A DNA stretch of 33,047 nt, from positions 1 to 33,047 of the forward strand of contig CAMWXG010000012.1 of NCBI GenBank assembly GCA_947178155.1. The letters run 5' to 3'. Under the pieces are notes generated by a model. The model was not told the DNA's origin. It made no database searches and saw only the letters and a list, made by a program, of their open reading frames with translations. The position numbers and the translations under genes are program-made. Origin of the DNA: an uncultured Lachnoclostridium sp. (lineage in GTDB: Bacteria; Bacillota; Clostridia; Lachnospirales; Lachnospiraceae). Shown one piece after another: positions 24,366-33,047 of the stretch (position 1 is its first letter; every line of letters begins with the position of its first letter).

Positions 24366-25394
24366 ATGGGCGTAAAATATATTAAAGAAGTAATGTCACC
24401 TGAAGAACTATTAGAAAAATATCCTTTACCAAAAGAACTAAAAGAGCTGAAAGTCAAACGTGATAAACAGATTGCGGATGTATTTACAGGCGAATCAGAT
24501 AAATTCCTTGTTATAATAGGTCCATGTTCTGCGGATAATGAAGATGCAGTCTGTGACTACACCAACCGCCTTGCAAAGGTTCAGGAAAAAGTCAATGATA
24601 AAATCATACTTATACCACGTATATATACCAATAAACCACGTACAACAGGTGAGGGCTACAAAGGCATAGTCCATCAGCCTGATCCTGAAAAAGCACCAGA
24701 TTTACTTGAAGGCATTATTGCAATGAGAAAGATGCATATCCGCTCTATAATGGAAACTGAACTATTTTCTGCTGATGAAATGCTTTATCCGGAAAATTGG
24801 CCATACATTGCAGACATACTTTCATATGTAGCTGTAGGTGCACGTTCAGTAGAAAACCAGCAGCACAGACTTACAATAAGCGGCATAGACATCCCATGCG
24901 GTATGAAAAATCCTACAAGCGGCACTTTAAGTATTATGCTTAACTCATGTATTGCCGCGCAATCTGGTCATACTTTTATGTACCGAGGCTGGGAAGTCAA
25001 AACAGAAGGCAACCCTCTTACACATACAATACTGCGTGGTGCTGTAAATAAACATGGACGCAGCCTTCCAAACTACCACTATGAAGATCTTATGCTTCTG
25101 AATGAAATGTACAAAAAGCATGACTTAAAAAATCCGGCATGTATTATTGATGCAAACCATGCCAATTCAAATAAATGCTACTATGAACAACCTCGTATTA
25201 TTTCAGAAGTACTGCACAGCAGAAATGTATCTAATGAAATAAAAAAGCTTGTAAAAGGTGTAATGATTGAAAGTTATATAGAACCCGGAAATCAGTCAAT
25301 TCATGAACATACTTATGGAAAGTCAATAACTGATGCTTGTCTTGGCTGGGATGAATCTGAAAGGCTTATATATGAAATAGCTGATAAACTTTGA
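24366..25394 (+). CDS. 3-deoxy-7-phosphoheptulonate (DAHP) synthase, class I
   Basis: First step of aromatic amino acid synthesis: PEP plus erythrose-4-phosphate gives DAHP. Motifs are IGPCSADNEDAV, IPRIYTNKPRTTGEGYKG (substrate loop), VGARSVENQQHR, PCGMKNPTSG and IIDANHANSNK (metal site). At 342 aa it is the AroF/G/H-like Ia form with an N-terminal extension typical of feedback-sensitive enzymes, but which amino acid inhibits it cannot be read. AAAGAGG lies before the ATG. It is a single-gene unit with its own promoter, a long leader and a terminator. Confidence 0.95.
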   Translation: MGVKYIKEVMSPEELLEKYPLPKELKELKVKRDKQIADVFTGESDKFLVIIGPCSADNEDAVCDYTNRLAKVQEKVNDKIILIPRIYTNKPRTTGEGYKGIVHQPDPEKAPDLLEGIIAMRKMHIRSIMETELFSADEMLYPENWPYIADILSYVAVGARSVENQQHRLTISGIDIPCGMKNPTSGTLSIMLNSCIAAQSGHTFMYRGWEVKTEGNPLTHTILRGAVNKHGRSLPNYHYEDLMLLNEMYKKHDLKNPACIIDANHANSNKCYYEQPRIISEVLHSRNVSNEIKKLVKGVMIESYIEPGNQSIHEHTYGKSITDACLGWDESERLIYEIADKL

Positions 25395-25411
25395 TACATT
25401 TGTTACTCCTA

Positions 25412-25468
25412 AAACTCTAAATCGGCAATGTTCAAACACATGCTAGACACATTGTCAATTTAGAGTTT
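25412..25468 (+). terminator. Terminator of DAHP synthase gene
   Basis: AAACTCTAAATCGGCAATGT (25412-25431) pairs with 25449-25468 over 20 bp with one mismatch and one G-T wobble. The loop is 17 nt. The stem ends in TTT with TTTCTT following. Confidence 0.65.
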
Positions 25469-25492
25469 CTTACATATATCTCAAACAATAAA

Positions 25493-26852
25493 TTATATAT
25501 TAAATTCCTCTATTTTACAAGTATGCTTCTTACTCTTCACATCATAATTGATACCAACCAGAAGCATATCTCCTCCATAATCCTTTAATGTCTGAGGATA
25601 ATCATTATTTTTTATTTGCTCAATCGCACCTTTATCAGATTTATTCCACTTTAACTCAATTAGTAACAATGGCATTAGATTCTAAAAGACAATCAGAAGT
25701 ATGAATAAGCTTTGCAATTTCTTTATGTTTACCAGTAGTTACAGCACGTACAAACTCTTGGCGAACTTCTTCATTTGGAATATAAACTGATTTGCTGTCA
25801 ATATCATAAGCCAAATAACCCAAGTGAACTAATAACGTAAGAACATCATCTCTGCTTTTAATTGTTGTCATGTCATTTTGGAATGTAGCTACATCAATCT
25901 TTATATGAATACCACCTAACATTTGAATAATTGCTTCTTTTAATCCATCCTCATTCAATTCTATATAAAATCTAAGCGACTCATACGTTTCAGATTGTGT
26001 CCAATAGTTTCCAATTCGACCACGCTGTATTGCCTCAATTACCGATCTGGGACTATAAACATGCATGCCGTTTCCAAGAATATACCCATCATACCATTTC
26101 TGAATATCATCAAAAGCAAGATTTGAATCAATACACAAACACCTGACCTCTTGCTCTGTAAAACCTACAAATGTTTCCAATGGTTCTGGCTGAGCCATAG
26201 TATATTCTTTAAAATCAGTCATAGCAGACTGTGTACCATATTTTTTAATTGGCAGAATACCTGTTATATAAGCTGCCTCAAATATCATATCCGTCCAATT
26301 ACTCTTAAATAAGCTTCTCAAAAAATCAATATATTCTTTTTAAAGTTTTATATCTTCTTTTGCTTCACGAAAGAGCGCATCCCATTCATCAATAATCATG
26401 ATAAATTTCTTGCCAGTTCTTTCTGTAATATTAACAAGTGTTTCCACCAAATCTACACCTTTTTTCACATCCCCAAAACCCTGACTTACTTCTTCAAGAA
26501 CTGCATTGTTGATATTTCTCACAACATTTCCAATATCTTTCGTTCGTGATGTAAATAATGTAATATCTAAGTATATCACATTGTACTGATTCAAATGCTT
26601 TTCATAAGAATTATCCTCTGATATTATTAATCCTTCAAATAACTGTCTTGAATCACATCCTATATCATAATAAGCACAAAGCATCTGTGCAGCAAATGAT
26701 TTGCCAAAGCGCCGCGGTCTGCTAACACAAGTTAATTTATCTTTTGTCCCAAGAGTTTTATTAATAAAAGAAACCATTCCTGTCTTATCAATATATATCC
26801 CTTTTTTTATAGATGCAAACCCCACATTGCCAATGTTTAAATATTTGCCCAC
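25493..26852 (-). pseudogene. Broken AAA-ATPase-like/PD-(D/E)XK nuclease gene
   Basis: Relative of the AAA-ATPase_like plus PD-(D/E)XK nuclease family (about 500-570 aa intact) common in gut anaerobes. Piece 1 (26852-26340, GTG start, AGGAGAGG site) has Walker A SRPRRFGKS and Walker B MIIDEWDALF. A TAA at 26342-26340 interrupts it, but translation resumes in the same frame with KEYIDFLRSLFKSNW and continues to 25656. Relatives usually have Gln at the stop, so CAA to TAA is likely. The end of this frame, HTSDCLLESNA, then jumps to MPLLLIELKWNKS in another frame (25675-25493). About 80-90 residues that intact members carry here, including the nuclease Asp, are missing, leaving only E-x-K. The promoter survives. 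Estimates of lost length are from family memory. Confidence 0.85.
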
Positions 26853-26910
26853 ACTAATACCTCTCCTTTCTAACTTCCTTGTAACTTTCCTCTGTATTTA
26901 AATACTGACT

Positions 26911-26939
26911 ATTTTACTATTTTTCTCATTAAAGGTCAA
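26911..26939 (-). promoter_or_regulatory. Intact promoter of the broken ATPase gene
   Basis: Minus strand TTGACC, 17-bp spacer, TAAAAT, about 60 bp before the GTG start. Its preservation suggests recent gene decay. Confidence 0.6.
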
Positions 26940-27019
26940 GTTTTGCACTTTGGGCAAAATTATTTCAACCTCCATATGTGGCTAGATCGTGCATGAAAAG
27001 CAATCTTTTCATACATAAT

Positions 27020-27055
27020 AAAAACGCCCCTCCTGATATATGGAGGAGCATTTTT
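27020..27055 (-). terminator. Terminator of the secreted-protein gene
   Basis: GCCCCTCC (27026-27033) and GGAGGAGC (27042-27049) form an 8-bp stem with one C-A mismatch on the plus strand and a G-U pair on the minus strand. A-runs before and T-runs after make it usable in both directions. It lies 47 bp beyond the gene. Confidence 0.8.
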
Positions 27056-27095
27056 GATATTAAAAATGAAATAGAAAATTTATCTTTTATTTTAA

Positions 27096-30000
27096 TTATT
27101 TAAATTTAACCTTTTTGTCTGCACCTTTGGTCTTGATAAGCTTCTTATATGATTTAACCTTGCCCTTAGGTAATTTAATTGTTACATTTGCACCTACTCC
27201 TTTAAATGCATTTTTATCTACTTTTTCAGAAGTAAGTTTCTTTGTCTTAATTACAATTTTCTTTAAATTCTTGCAATTATTAAGAGCATTTGCCCCAATT
27301 AACTTAACATTCTTACCAATTGTAAGCTCTTCAAGCTTCTTATCACCCTTTAATGCGTTTTTAGTAATACCTTTTACCTTATATGTATCTCCTGAAATTT
27401 TAACAGTTGCAGGAATAACTACTTTTGCACGACTATTCTTAACTCCTGTAAACACTACTGTCTTTGTGTCATCTGTAGATGTAACCTCGTATTTGAGATT
27501 ATTAACTGTTACCCTATCACCAACTTTAAGTGATGAATCATCTTCAGGTTCTTTGTCATTGCCTGCATTACCTGTACCATCTGGTGTTGCTGTCGCCGTT
27601 GGAGCTGCTGTTGGCTCTGATACTGGTGATGATGTTGGAGTTGCTGTCGTTTCTCCAGACGGTGTTGTTGTTGGAGTCACAGTTGCTGTTGGTGTTGCTG
27701 TCGGAGCTGCTGTTGCTGTTGGAGCTGGTGTTGTTGTATTTGTTATAGGGTAAGTAGCAAGCCCTCCTCCTGAAACTTTCTTTGCTGTATCTACATAGCA
27801 AAGCACAAAAGGCGAGAATTTATTGCTTTCAAATGTAATAGTATTACCAGTTTTATCATACTTACAAGGAATTATTTCCTGTTCTTCTCCATGAAAATGG
27901 ATAACATAGAACAATCTTGTTATATCATCTGCTTCCTTTACTACGCTTGAAGGCACTGTCATCATAATTGTCATTTTCTTATTGCCAGTATCTTTTAACT
28001 TTATTTTTATATTTTTATCATTAGCATCACTTTTTATTGACACTGTTGCATAAAATGAAATATCCAAAGGCATAGCAATCTTTAAATCCTTAATCTCTGT
28101 ACCTGCCACTGCTGCTTCAGCCTGCTTTTTCACATCAGTTTCAAGCAATTTATCTGCTGTTTCTTTCATAGAAGCATCAAGATTTTTTTCCTCATTCACT
28201 ACAAGTGAAACAGTTACAGCACTACTATTGCTGCCATCACCACTAACTGCATTTTCAATTTCTTTAATTGCCTCATCAATCTTATCATCAGACACTTCAT
28301 TACCTGACTCATCCAAAATAGTATCTATACTTTCTTTATTAGTAATAGCAGTTGTTATTGCATTAGTTACTTCCTTATCTGTAAAATCTGTTCCACCAAG
28401 ACTTGCACCCCCAACATTTTTGTCTGTTTCAGTCTTTTCAGTAACATCTGCTTTTTCAGTTTCAACAGTAATACTATTTATTATTGTATCAGCAGTAAAA
28501 CCAGAAAGTTTAATAACTGCTGTGCTGTTAGTACCAGGCTCCAATTTACCAATTGTACATGTACTTCCCTCTGTTGCTACACTTGCTGATTTAATCAGAT
28601 ATCCTTCCTCTGGTGTAATTACAAGGCTTACTACATCTTTGTTTTTAGCTTCAGATGCACTAAGTGCTACATCTTTTACATTTTTTGATTTTACAGACTC
28701 TTTTGCAGCATCAGAAATACTTACCTTATAAACTGTATTATCTTCAATTGAAGCTTCATCTGTAACAGTAACCTTACATACAGCAGACTGTCCATAAGAA
28801 GTATTTGCAATAACAGTTGTCTCCCCCGCCTTAACACCTGTAATAACCATGCTGCCTGCATCAACTTTTACTGTTGCAACTTCTGTATCTGCTGAAACAG
28901 CACTTTTAATTTCAGTATCTGCCGGATTTGCTCCAGTATTTATTCCTATGGTCTGTTCTGCTCCCTCTGCTACTGATACCAACTCATTAGAAAGTTTAAA
29001 GCTAACACCTGTACCTGTTGCAGCCAGCTTATCAACCTCTGCAGCGTTTAAAGCACGATGGTAAACCTGCAAACCATTAAGCTGTCCCTGCAAATCACCA
29101 TCAAGTTCATTAACTGCATATCCAATATAAATCTTTTCCATATTAGCAAATACTTTATCAAAGTCATATTGTGTCATATCAGTTTTTTCACATGCAAGCA
29201 CACCATCCACATACATTCTAAAACTTGTATTATCAATAGTCACTGTCAAATTTTTAACAACATTTGTTTCATAAGACATACAGCTATTCCATGCAAAACC
29301 ATTTTTACAGTCAGCATCAGGAAATACATTACCTTTTTCAGTCCAAGTAACAAACCCTACAGTATTTCTCATTAAATATGCATCATTTACATCAACAATA
29401 GAGAATAAATCCCACCAGTCTGATGCTGGAGCTGTTGAGAATTTCCATTTAATATTAAATGTGAGTCCCTTATCTATAGAAGCACCATCAAGTACAGCCT
29501 TATCTACAGCAATTCCTGCTCCTTGAGCAACACCACTTTCAGATGACTGGATATATCCATCACCTATACTTGAAGTTCCCAATGGCTCAATAACATAACC
29601 ACCTGCTGTAACCTTTTTACCAGTTTTATCAATCACAGATGTAGCAGAAGTCATATCAGAGTCCAACACTAAACCTGTGGTCAAATCAACAGATTTTAAT
29701 ACCAATGCTTCTTTAGCCGCCTTTAATGCCTCCACTGCAGCATCAATTTCTGTCTGCTCTGCTGAAGCATTATTTTTCACAAGCTTGGCAGCCTCCAGTT
29801 TTTCATTAAAATCTGCTGCTGATTCTGTTGTATAGAGTTCTGTCCTTAATGTTTCCACATCAGCTATAGCCGCATCCAAAGCACTTTTATCAGTTGATAC
29901 GGCCTCACCAGTAGCCAAATAATATACCTGCTCCTGCGTCAGTGTTTTATTGTACACTTCCACATTATCATAATATGCATCACATCTTTTTAAGTCAGTC

Positions 30001-30770
30001 TCATCAGTTGATGTTCCTGTAAAAACATTTCCTCCCAATGAAAAAGTAGCATTATTATTTTCACCAATACTACCAAACACTGCGTCATAACCCGCCTTTG
30101 CTGTATATTTAACAGTTAAAATACCATCAACATAAATACAAAAATTCCCATCTGTCCCGTAAACATATGTTAAATCATACCATTTATTACAATTATCAGC
30201 TTGCATAAAATAATCATATGCATTTACTTCATCTGAACCACCTAAAGTATTCCCTGGCTGCCAGTTTCCACCTGGAAAATAGTCTCCAAAATGATCAGTT
30301 GTCCATTCTCTAGCAATAAAACCTATTGTTCCATCAAACACTTGCCAGCCAGCATTATTAAATCCTAAACCAAACAGAAAATTCCAGTCACTTGCCTGAG
30401 TATTTGGGCGCACTTTCATATGTACACTAACCCCATCTGAAAAACTGGTATTTGCAAATGTTCCCTGCGCAGACTGCATAAACCCTGTATCTGTGGCACT
30501 CTTATTATAAAACACCTTATTACTAGCATCATCTGGATCCGCTGTAATTTCAGAATCCGTAAGAGTATAACTAATATTATTTTCTTCATATGTACTATTT
30601 GTTGTTGTTCCATCAAAATCCAGACTTAATACAGGCGTTGGCATAGTCAATCCTGCTGCACTTGCTACCGTTACCCCCCCCAGATCAGAAATGGAACCAA
30701 CTCCCGTCAGTACCATTGCAGACGAGAGCAGGTATGCTGTTCCTTTCTTAAATAATTTCTTTTTTTTCAT
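27096..30770 (-). CDS. Secreted protein with two LamG-like domains, Ig-like and LRR regions
   Basis: 1224 aa. The Lys-rich start and hydrophobic stretch to about residue 39 (ending SAA) form a signal peptide. Concanavalin/LamG-like folds span ~45-285 and ~365-585, each with a WYDLTYVYG- or LTVTIDNTSFRMYVDG-type core and ending ALNAAEVDKLAATG or the equivalent. Between them (~290-356) is a FIVAR helical module (SALDAAIADVETLRTELY). A BIG2-like Ig repeat is at ~585-670. An unclassified Ser/Lys/Asp-rich region runs to ~1005, then a Pro/Thr/Ala linker (~1008-1070) and a leucine-rich BspA-like LRR_5 C-terminus. No glycosidase motif, LPXTG or membrane anchor is seen, so glycan binding or adhesion is inferred. 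AAGGAGG precedes ATG. Confidence 0.85.
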   Translation of the reverse strand: MKKKKLFKKGTAYLLSSAMVLTGVGSISDLGGVTVASAAGLTMPTPVLSLDFDGTTTNSTYEENNISYTLTDSEITADPDDASNKVFYNKSATDTGFMQSAQGTFANTSFSDGVSVHMKVRPNTQASDWNFLFGLGFNNAGWQVFDGTIGFIAREWTTDHFGDYFPGGNWQPGNTLGGSDEVNAYDYFMQADNCNKWYDLTYVYGTDGNFCIYVDGILTVKYTAKAGYDAVFGSIGENNNATFSLGGNVFTGTSTDETDLKRCDAYYDNVEVYNKTLTQEQVYYLATGEAVSTDKSALDAAIADVETLRTELYTTESAADFNEKLEAAKLVKNNASAEQTEIDAAVEALKAAKEALVLKSVDLTTGLVLDSDMTSATSVIDKTGKKVTAGGYVIEPLGTSSIGDGYIQSSESGVAQGAGIAVDKAVLDGASIDKGLTFNIKWKFSTAPASDWWDLFSIVDVNDAYLMRNTVGFVTWTEKGNVFPDADCKNGFAWNSCMSYETNVVKNLTVTIDNTSFRMYVDGVLACEKTDMTQYDFDKVFANMEKIYIGYAVNELDGDLQGQLNGLQVYHRALNAAEVDKLAATGTGVSFKLSNELVSVAEGAEQTIGINTGANPADTEIKSAVSADTEVATVKVDAGSMVITGVKAGETTVIANTSYGQSAVCKVTVTDEASIEDNTVYKVSISDAAKESVKSKNVKDVALSASEAKNKDVVSLVITPEEGYLIKSASVATEGSTCTIGKLEPGTNSTAVIKLSGFTADTIINSITVETEKADVTEKTETDKNVGGASLGGTDFTDKEVTNAITTAITNKESIDTILDESGNEVSDDKIDEAIKEIENAVSGDGSNSSAVTVSLVVNEEKNLDASMKETADKLLETDVKKQAEAAVAGTEIKDLKIAMPLDISFYATVSIKSDANDKNIKIKLKDTGNKKMTIMMTVPSSVVKEADDITRLFYVIHFHGEEQEIIPCKYDKTGNTITFESNKFSPFVLCYVDTAKKVSGGGLATYPITNTTTPAPTATAAPTATPTATVTPTTTPSGETTATPTSSPVSEPTAAPTATATPDGTGNAGNDKEPEDDSSLKVGDRVTVNNLKYEVTSTDDTKTVVFTGVKNSRAKVVIPATVKISGDTYKVKGITKNALKGDKKLEELTIGKNVKLIGANALNNCKNLKKIVIKTKKLTSEKVDKNAFKGVGANVTIKLPKGKVKSYKKLIKTKGADKKVKFK
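27560..27745 (-). repeat. Low-complexity Pro-Thr-Ala coding repeat
   Basis: Degenerate short repeats (GTTGCTGTTGGAG-like on the plus strand) encode a run of PTA/PTAT units, about 60 residues, linking the Ig-like part to the LRR tail. It is the kind of region that expands or contracts by slippage and may be glycosylated (inference). Confidence 0.7.
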
Positions 30771-30902
30771 AAATATAATCCTCCTTTTATATTATTAGGT
30801 TTCTCCAGTCTTTCTTTTCAAGACATTCAAAACCATTTTTATAAAAACAACCCATTTTCCTACCGCCTTTGGCAGTACAACAAAATAATCATGCCAAATA
30901 GA

Positions 30903-32660
30903 TCAAGGCAATTTATATTTCTTACGATATTCCTTATATTCCATTTTAAACCTTACAGAATCATTCTCCTTAAGGTTGTCAAGATATTCATGCGCCTCCA
31001 ACCCCTCTTCCTTAGTTTGAATGAGACAAACTGCAATATTTGAACAATGATCTGCAATCCTTTCATAATTAGTTGTCAGGTCAGATAATACAAAACCAAG
31101 TCCTATTGTACATTTACCCTTTCTAAGCCTTTTAACATGCTTTTTCTTTACCTCTTCATTAAGTGCATCAATTACCTCTTCTAATGGCTCTACATGTGTA
31201 GCAAGTATTGAATCATCATCTTCAAACGCCTTAAACGTCATTGAAACAATTTCACGAATAGCAGCTTCATATACATCAAGCTCTCCTCTTGCCTTATCTG
31301 AAAACCTCTCTGACTTCTTATTTACATTCTTTGCTGTTTCCGCAATGTTTACTGCATGGTCTGAAATCCTTTCAAAATCTCCAATACAATGAAGAAGCAT
31401 TGTAACAACCTGTGAATCATTTTTTGCAAGCTCCGCATTATTCATTTTCATAAGATATGTGCCAAGCTCATCTTCATATTTATCTACAAGCTCTTCAAGC
31501 TCTATTACATGCTTTGCTTCTTCCTCATCATAGTTACGGCACAACTCAATTGCTTTAAAAAGAGCATCCTGTGAAGACTGTGCCATCTGCACAGCAGTCT
31601 TTTTTGCCTGTGCAACTGCAAATGCAGGTCTTTCAAGAAAACGTTCATCAAGAAACGCAAGAGCATTTGTTTCAACATTGCTTTCACCATCACGCACGGT
31701 AATCATTGCAAGTTTTACAAGTAACTGTCTGAATGGAAGAAGACACAATGTAGCTGAAATATTAAATATGGAATGAACTACTGCAATACTCCATGCATTT
31801 ACTGAATCATCCATAAACTCAAACCCAATAATAGCATTAAGTCCATAAAATGCGCACATAAATACAATAGTTCCAACAATATTAAAATAAAAATGAACAA
31901 ATGCTGCTCTCTTAGCATTTTTACTTGCACCTATACCAGATATAAGTGCAGTTACACATGTACCAATATTTTGTCCCATAATAATAGGTACTGCCGATGC
32001 ATAACTGACTGAACCAGTAAGACATAGTGCCTGCAAAATACCAACTGATGCAGAAGAACTTTGTATTGCTGCAGTAAGCAAAGCTCCAACAATAACACCA
32101 AGCAAAGGATTTTTAAACATCACAAAAAGTTTAGTAAACTCTGGCACATCTGCAAGCGGAGCAAGTGCTTTACTCATAGTATCCATACCTGTCATAAGAA
32201 TTGCAAAGCCAGCCATAATTGAGCCAATATCTCTCTTTTTGCTGCTCTTGGCAAAAAGCATCATACTTACACCAATAATTGCAAGAACTGGCGAAAATGA
32301 TGTGGGTTTTAAAAGCCTTATCCAAAAATTATCACTTTCAATACCAGTAAGCCCAAGCAGCCATGAAGTAACCGTAGTACCTATATTAGCCCCCATTATA
32401 ATTCCAACAGCCTGATTAAGCTTCATAATACCTGAATTTACAAATCCTACAACCATAACTGTTGTAGCTGATGACGACTGAATTACAGCGGTTACTGCAG
32501 CACCAAGGAGTACTGCCAAAGTAGTCTTTGATGTAAATTTTTCAAGTATAACCTCAAGCTTCCCACCTGATGTCTTGGCAAGCCCATCACCCATAACATG
32601 CATTCCATATAGGAACAGAGCCAGTCCACCTATCATTGTTAACACATTGAATAAATCCAT
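30903..32660 (-). CDS. Na/Pi cotransporter with C-terminal PhoU domain
   Basis: Membrane transporter of the NptA/YjbB (PF02690) type. The N-terminal half (to ~310) is hydrophobic and holds the two inverted QSSS repeats: IQSSSATTVMVVGFVNSG (about 62) and IQSSSASVGILQAL (about 200). The C-terminal part (~340-570) is helical and PhoU-like (LLHCIGDFERISDHAVNIAE, then YERIADHCSNIAVC). 585 aa is usual. It probably imports phosphate with sodium, though YjbB-type proteins may export. ATG is preceded by AGGAAGG. The promoter at 32775-32803 has a palindrome over its start. Confidence 0.93.
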   Translation of the reverse strand: MDLFNVLTMIGGLALFLYGMHVMGDGLAKTSGGKLEVILEKFTSKTTLAVLLGAAVTAVIQSSSATTVMVVGFVNSGIMKLNQAVGIIMGANIGTTVTSWLLGLTGIESDNFWIRLLKPTSFSPVLAIIGVSMMLFAKSSKKRDIGSIMAGFAILMTGMDTMSKALAPLADVPEFTKLFVMFKNPLLGVIVGALLTAAIQSSSASVGILQALCLTGSVSYASAVPIIMGQNIGTCVTALISGIGASKNAKRAAFVHFYFNIVGTIVFMCAFYGLNAIIGFEFMDDSVNAWSIAVVHSIFNISATLCLLPFRQLLVKLAMITVRDGESNVETNALAFLDERFLERPAFAVAQAKKTAVQMAQSSQDALFKAIELCRNYDEEEAKHVIELEELVDKYEDELGTYLMKMNNAELAKNDSQVVTMLLHCIGDFERISDHAVNIAETAKNVNKKSERFSDKARGELDVYEAAIREIVSMTFKAFEDDDSILATHVEPLEEVIDALNEEVKKKHVKRLRKGKCTIGLGFVLSDLTTNYERIADHCSNIAVCLIQTKEEGLEAHEYLDNLKENDSVRFKMEYKEYRKKYKLP

Positions 32661-32753
32661 TATAATTCCTTCCTAATTCTGTCAGTCCAAACACTTATAG
32701 AATTATTAATAATATTATATATGCACAATATAGTACATATAATACACGTATAA

Positions 32754-32774
32754 AAATAGTAAATTTTACTATTT
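32754..32774. promoter_or_regulatory. 21-bp palindrome over the predicted transcript start, candidate operator
   Basis: AAATAGTAAA-T-TTTACTATTT, a perfect 10-bp inverted repeat with a one-base centre, immediately downstream of the -10 (32775-32780) and covering the predicted start near 32768. This is the usual place for a repressor site. It is AT-rich, so some chance exists, and no regulator is in the window. Confidence 0.5.
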
Positions 32775-32803
32775 ATTATACTTCTTAATTTATTTAATTT
32801 CAA
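32775..32803 (-). promoter_or_regulatory. Promoter of the Na/Pi cotransporter gene
   Basis: Minus strand TTGAAA, 17-bp spacer, TATAAT (perfect -10). The leader is about 108 nt. Confidence 0.7.
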
Positions 32804-32822
32804 GTTATAATTCTGCTTACAC

Positions 32823-32909
32823 CTATTTTTTTAAAGCTTTGGAAAGTGCTGCCTGCTCTGCTCCCACAACAACTTTCGGCGCAAGCATATTAATTGTCAA
32901 AACATGCAT
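32823..32909 (-). other. 28-codon open frame, likely relic of a gene end
   Basis: Encodes MHVLTINMLAPKVVVGAEQA followed by ALSKALKK and a stop. The stretch is richer in GC than its surroundings and reads like the end of a real protein, but there is no ribosome site and a terminator lies just upstream. I do not recognise the family. Confidence 0.2.
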
Positions 32910-32919
32910 TAAAAACGAT

Positions 32920-32963
32920 AAAAGTTCCCAAAACTGTATTCTACTACAATTTTGGGAACTTTT
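32920..32963. terminator. Strong bidirectional intrinsic terminator
   Basis: AAAAGTTCCCAAAA (32920-32933) and TTTTGGGAACTTTT (32950-32963) form a perfect 14-bp stem with a 16-nt loop. TTTTTCTTT follows on the plus strand and TTTTATCGTTTTT on the minus strand. It most likely ends a minus-strand gene lying beyond the right edge. Confidence 0.8.
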
Positions 32964-33047
32964 TCTTTGTCTATATGGAATTATAATCTCCAGTTAATTC
33001 ACGTAAAATCATATGTGTTTAAAAATTTAATATACCATTTTCATGAC

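Larger units (their letters stand above)
32661..33047. other. Upstream region of the transporter gene, no complete gene
   Basis: 387 bp. Holds the transporter leader, a palindrome, a promoter, a short coding-like relic (32823-32909) and a strong terminator. Nothing else was recognised to the right edge. Confidence 0.6.

Noticed and set aside
27115-27753. 212-aa plus-strand open frame opposite the secreted-protein gene
   Set aside because: Antisense shadow of the low-complexity and LRR coding region; no ribosome site and no recognisable protein.

Overview
The window looks like chromosomal DNA of a low-GC anaerobic Firmicute, most likely a member of the Clostridia (Lachnospiraceae-like). The reasons are AT-rich DNA with strong AGGAGG-type ribosome sites and TTGACA/TATAAT-type promoters, a one-chain pyruvate:ferredoxin oxidoreductase, a meso-DAP-type MurE, an AAA-ATPase-like/PD-(D/E)XK gene of the kind common in gut anaerobes, and a secreted protein with LamG domains and a BspA-like leucine-rich C-terminus. 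This placement is inference. Almost every protein call rests on motifs read directly from the translations.

Layout. Positions 1-8822 (minus strand) hold a tightly packed housekeeping run read as dapF, murE, priA, def, fmt, rsmB, rlmN and the first codons of a PP2C phosphatase, covering peptidoglycan precursors, replication restart, translation initiation and rRNA modification. A ~167 bp palindromic repeat sits between dapF and murE. A lone CgeB-like glycosyltransferase (plus strand) follows. Then comes a minus-strand run read as cls, a small YvyF-like zinc-ribbon protein, an unidentified 202-aa protein, ruvA and ruvB. A YprB-like nuclease gene diverges from cls; the two promoters appear to share one palindromic -35 box.

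Positions 16.1-25.4 kb hold central metabolism and translation genes: rpmF, ackA, tmcAL, a C_GCAxxG_C_C protein, PFOR (nifJ) and a DAHP synthase. The ackA/tmcAL gap (about 0.5 kb) is the most structured part of the window. It holds a 60-bp imperfect hairpin in the ackA leader, a solo relic of a repeat end, a second copy of the palindromic repeat, and another palindromic element abutting it. Part of the ackA-leader hairpin recurs in the DAHP synthase leader.

Positions 25.4-33 kb hold a broken AAA-ATPase/nuclease gene (one nonsense codon plus an internal deletion with frameshift), the large secreted LamG/LRR protein, and a Na/Pi cotransporter-PhoU gene whose predicted start site is covered by a 21-bp palindrome. 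A strong terminator closes the window.

How it fits together. The protein-coding content is largely conserved core. PFOR makes acetyl-CoA, AckA makes ATP and acetate, and TmcAL consumes acetate for tRNA modification. The novelty lies in intergenic DNA: a small family of structured, TA-flanked, CTAG-ended repeats with base-pair covariation between copies. I see no CRISPR array, tRNA, rRNA, integrase, transposase gene or recognisable defence system.
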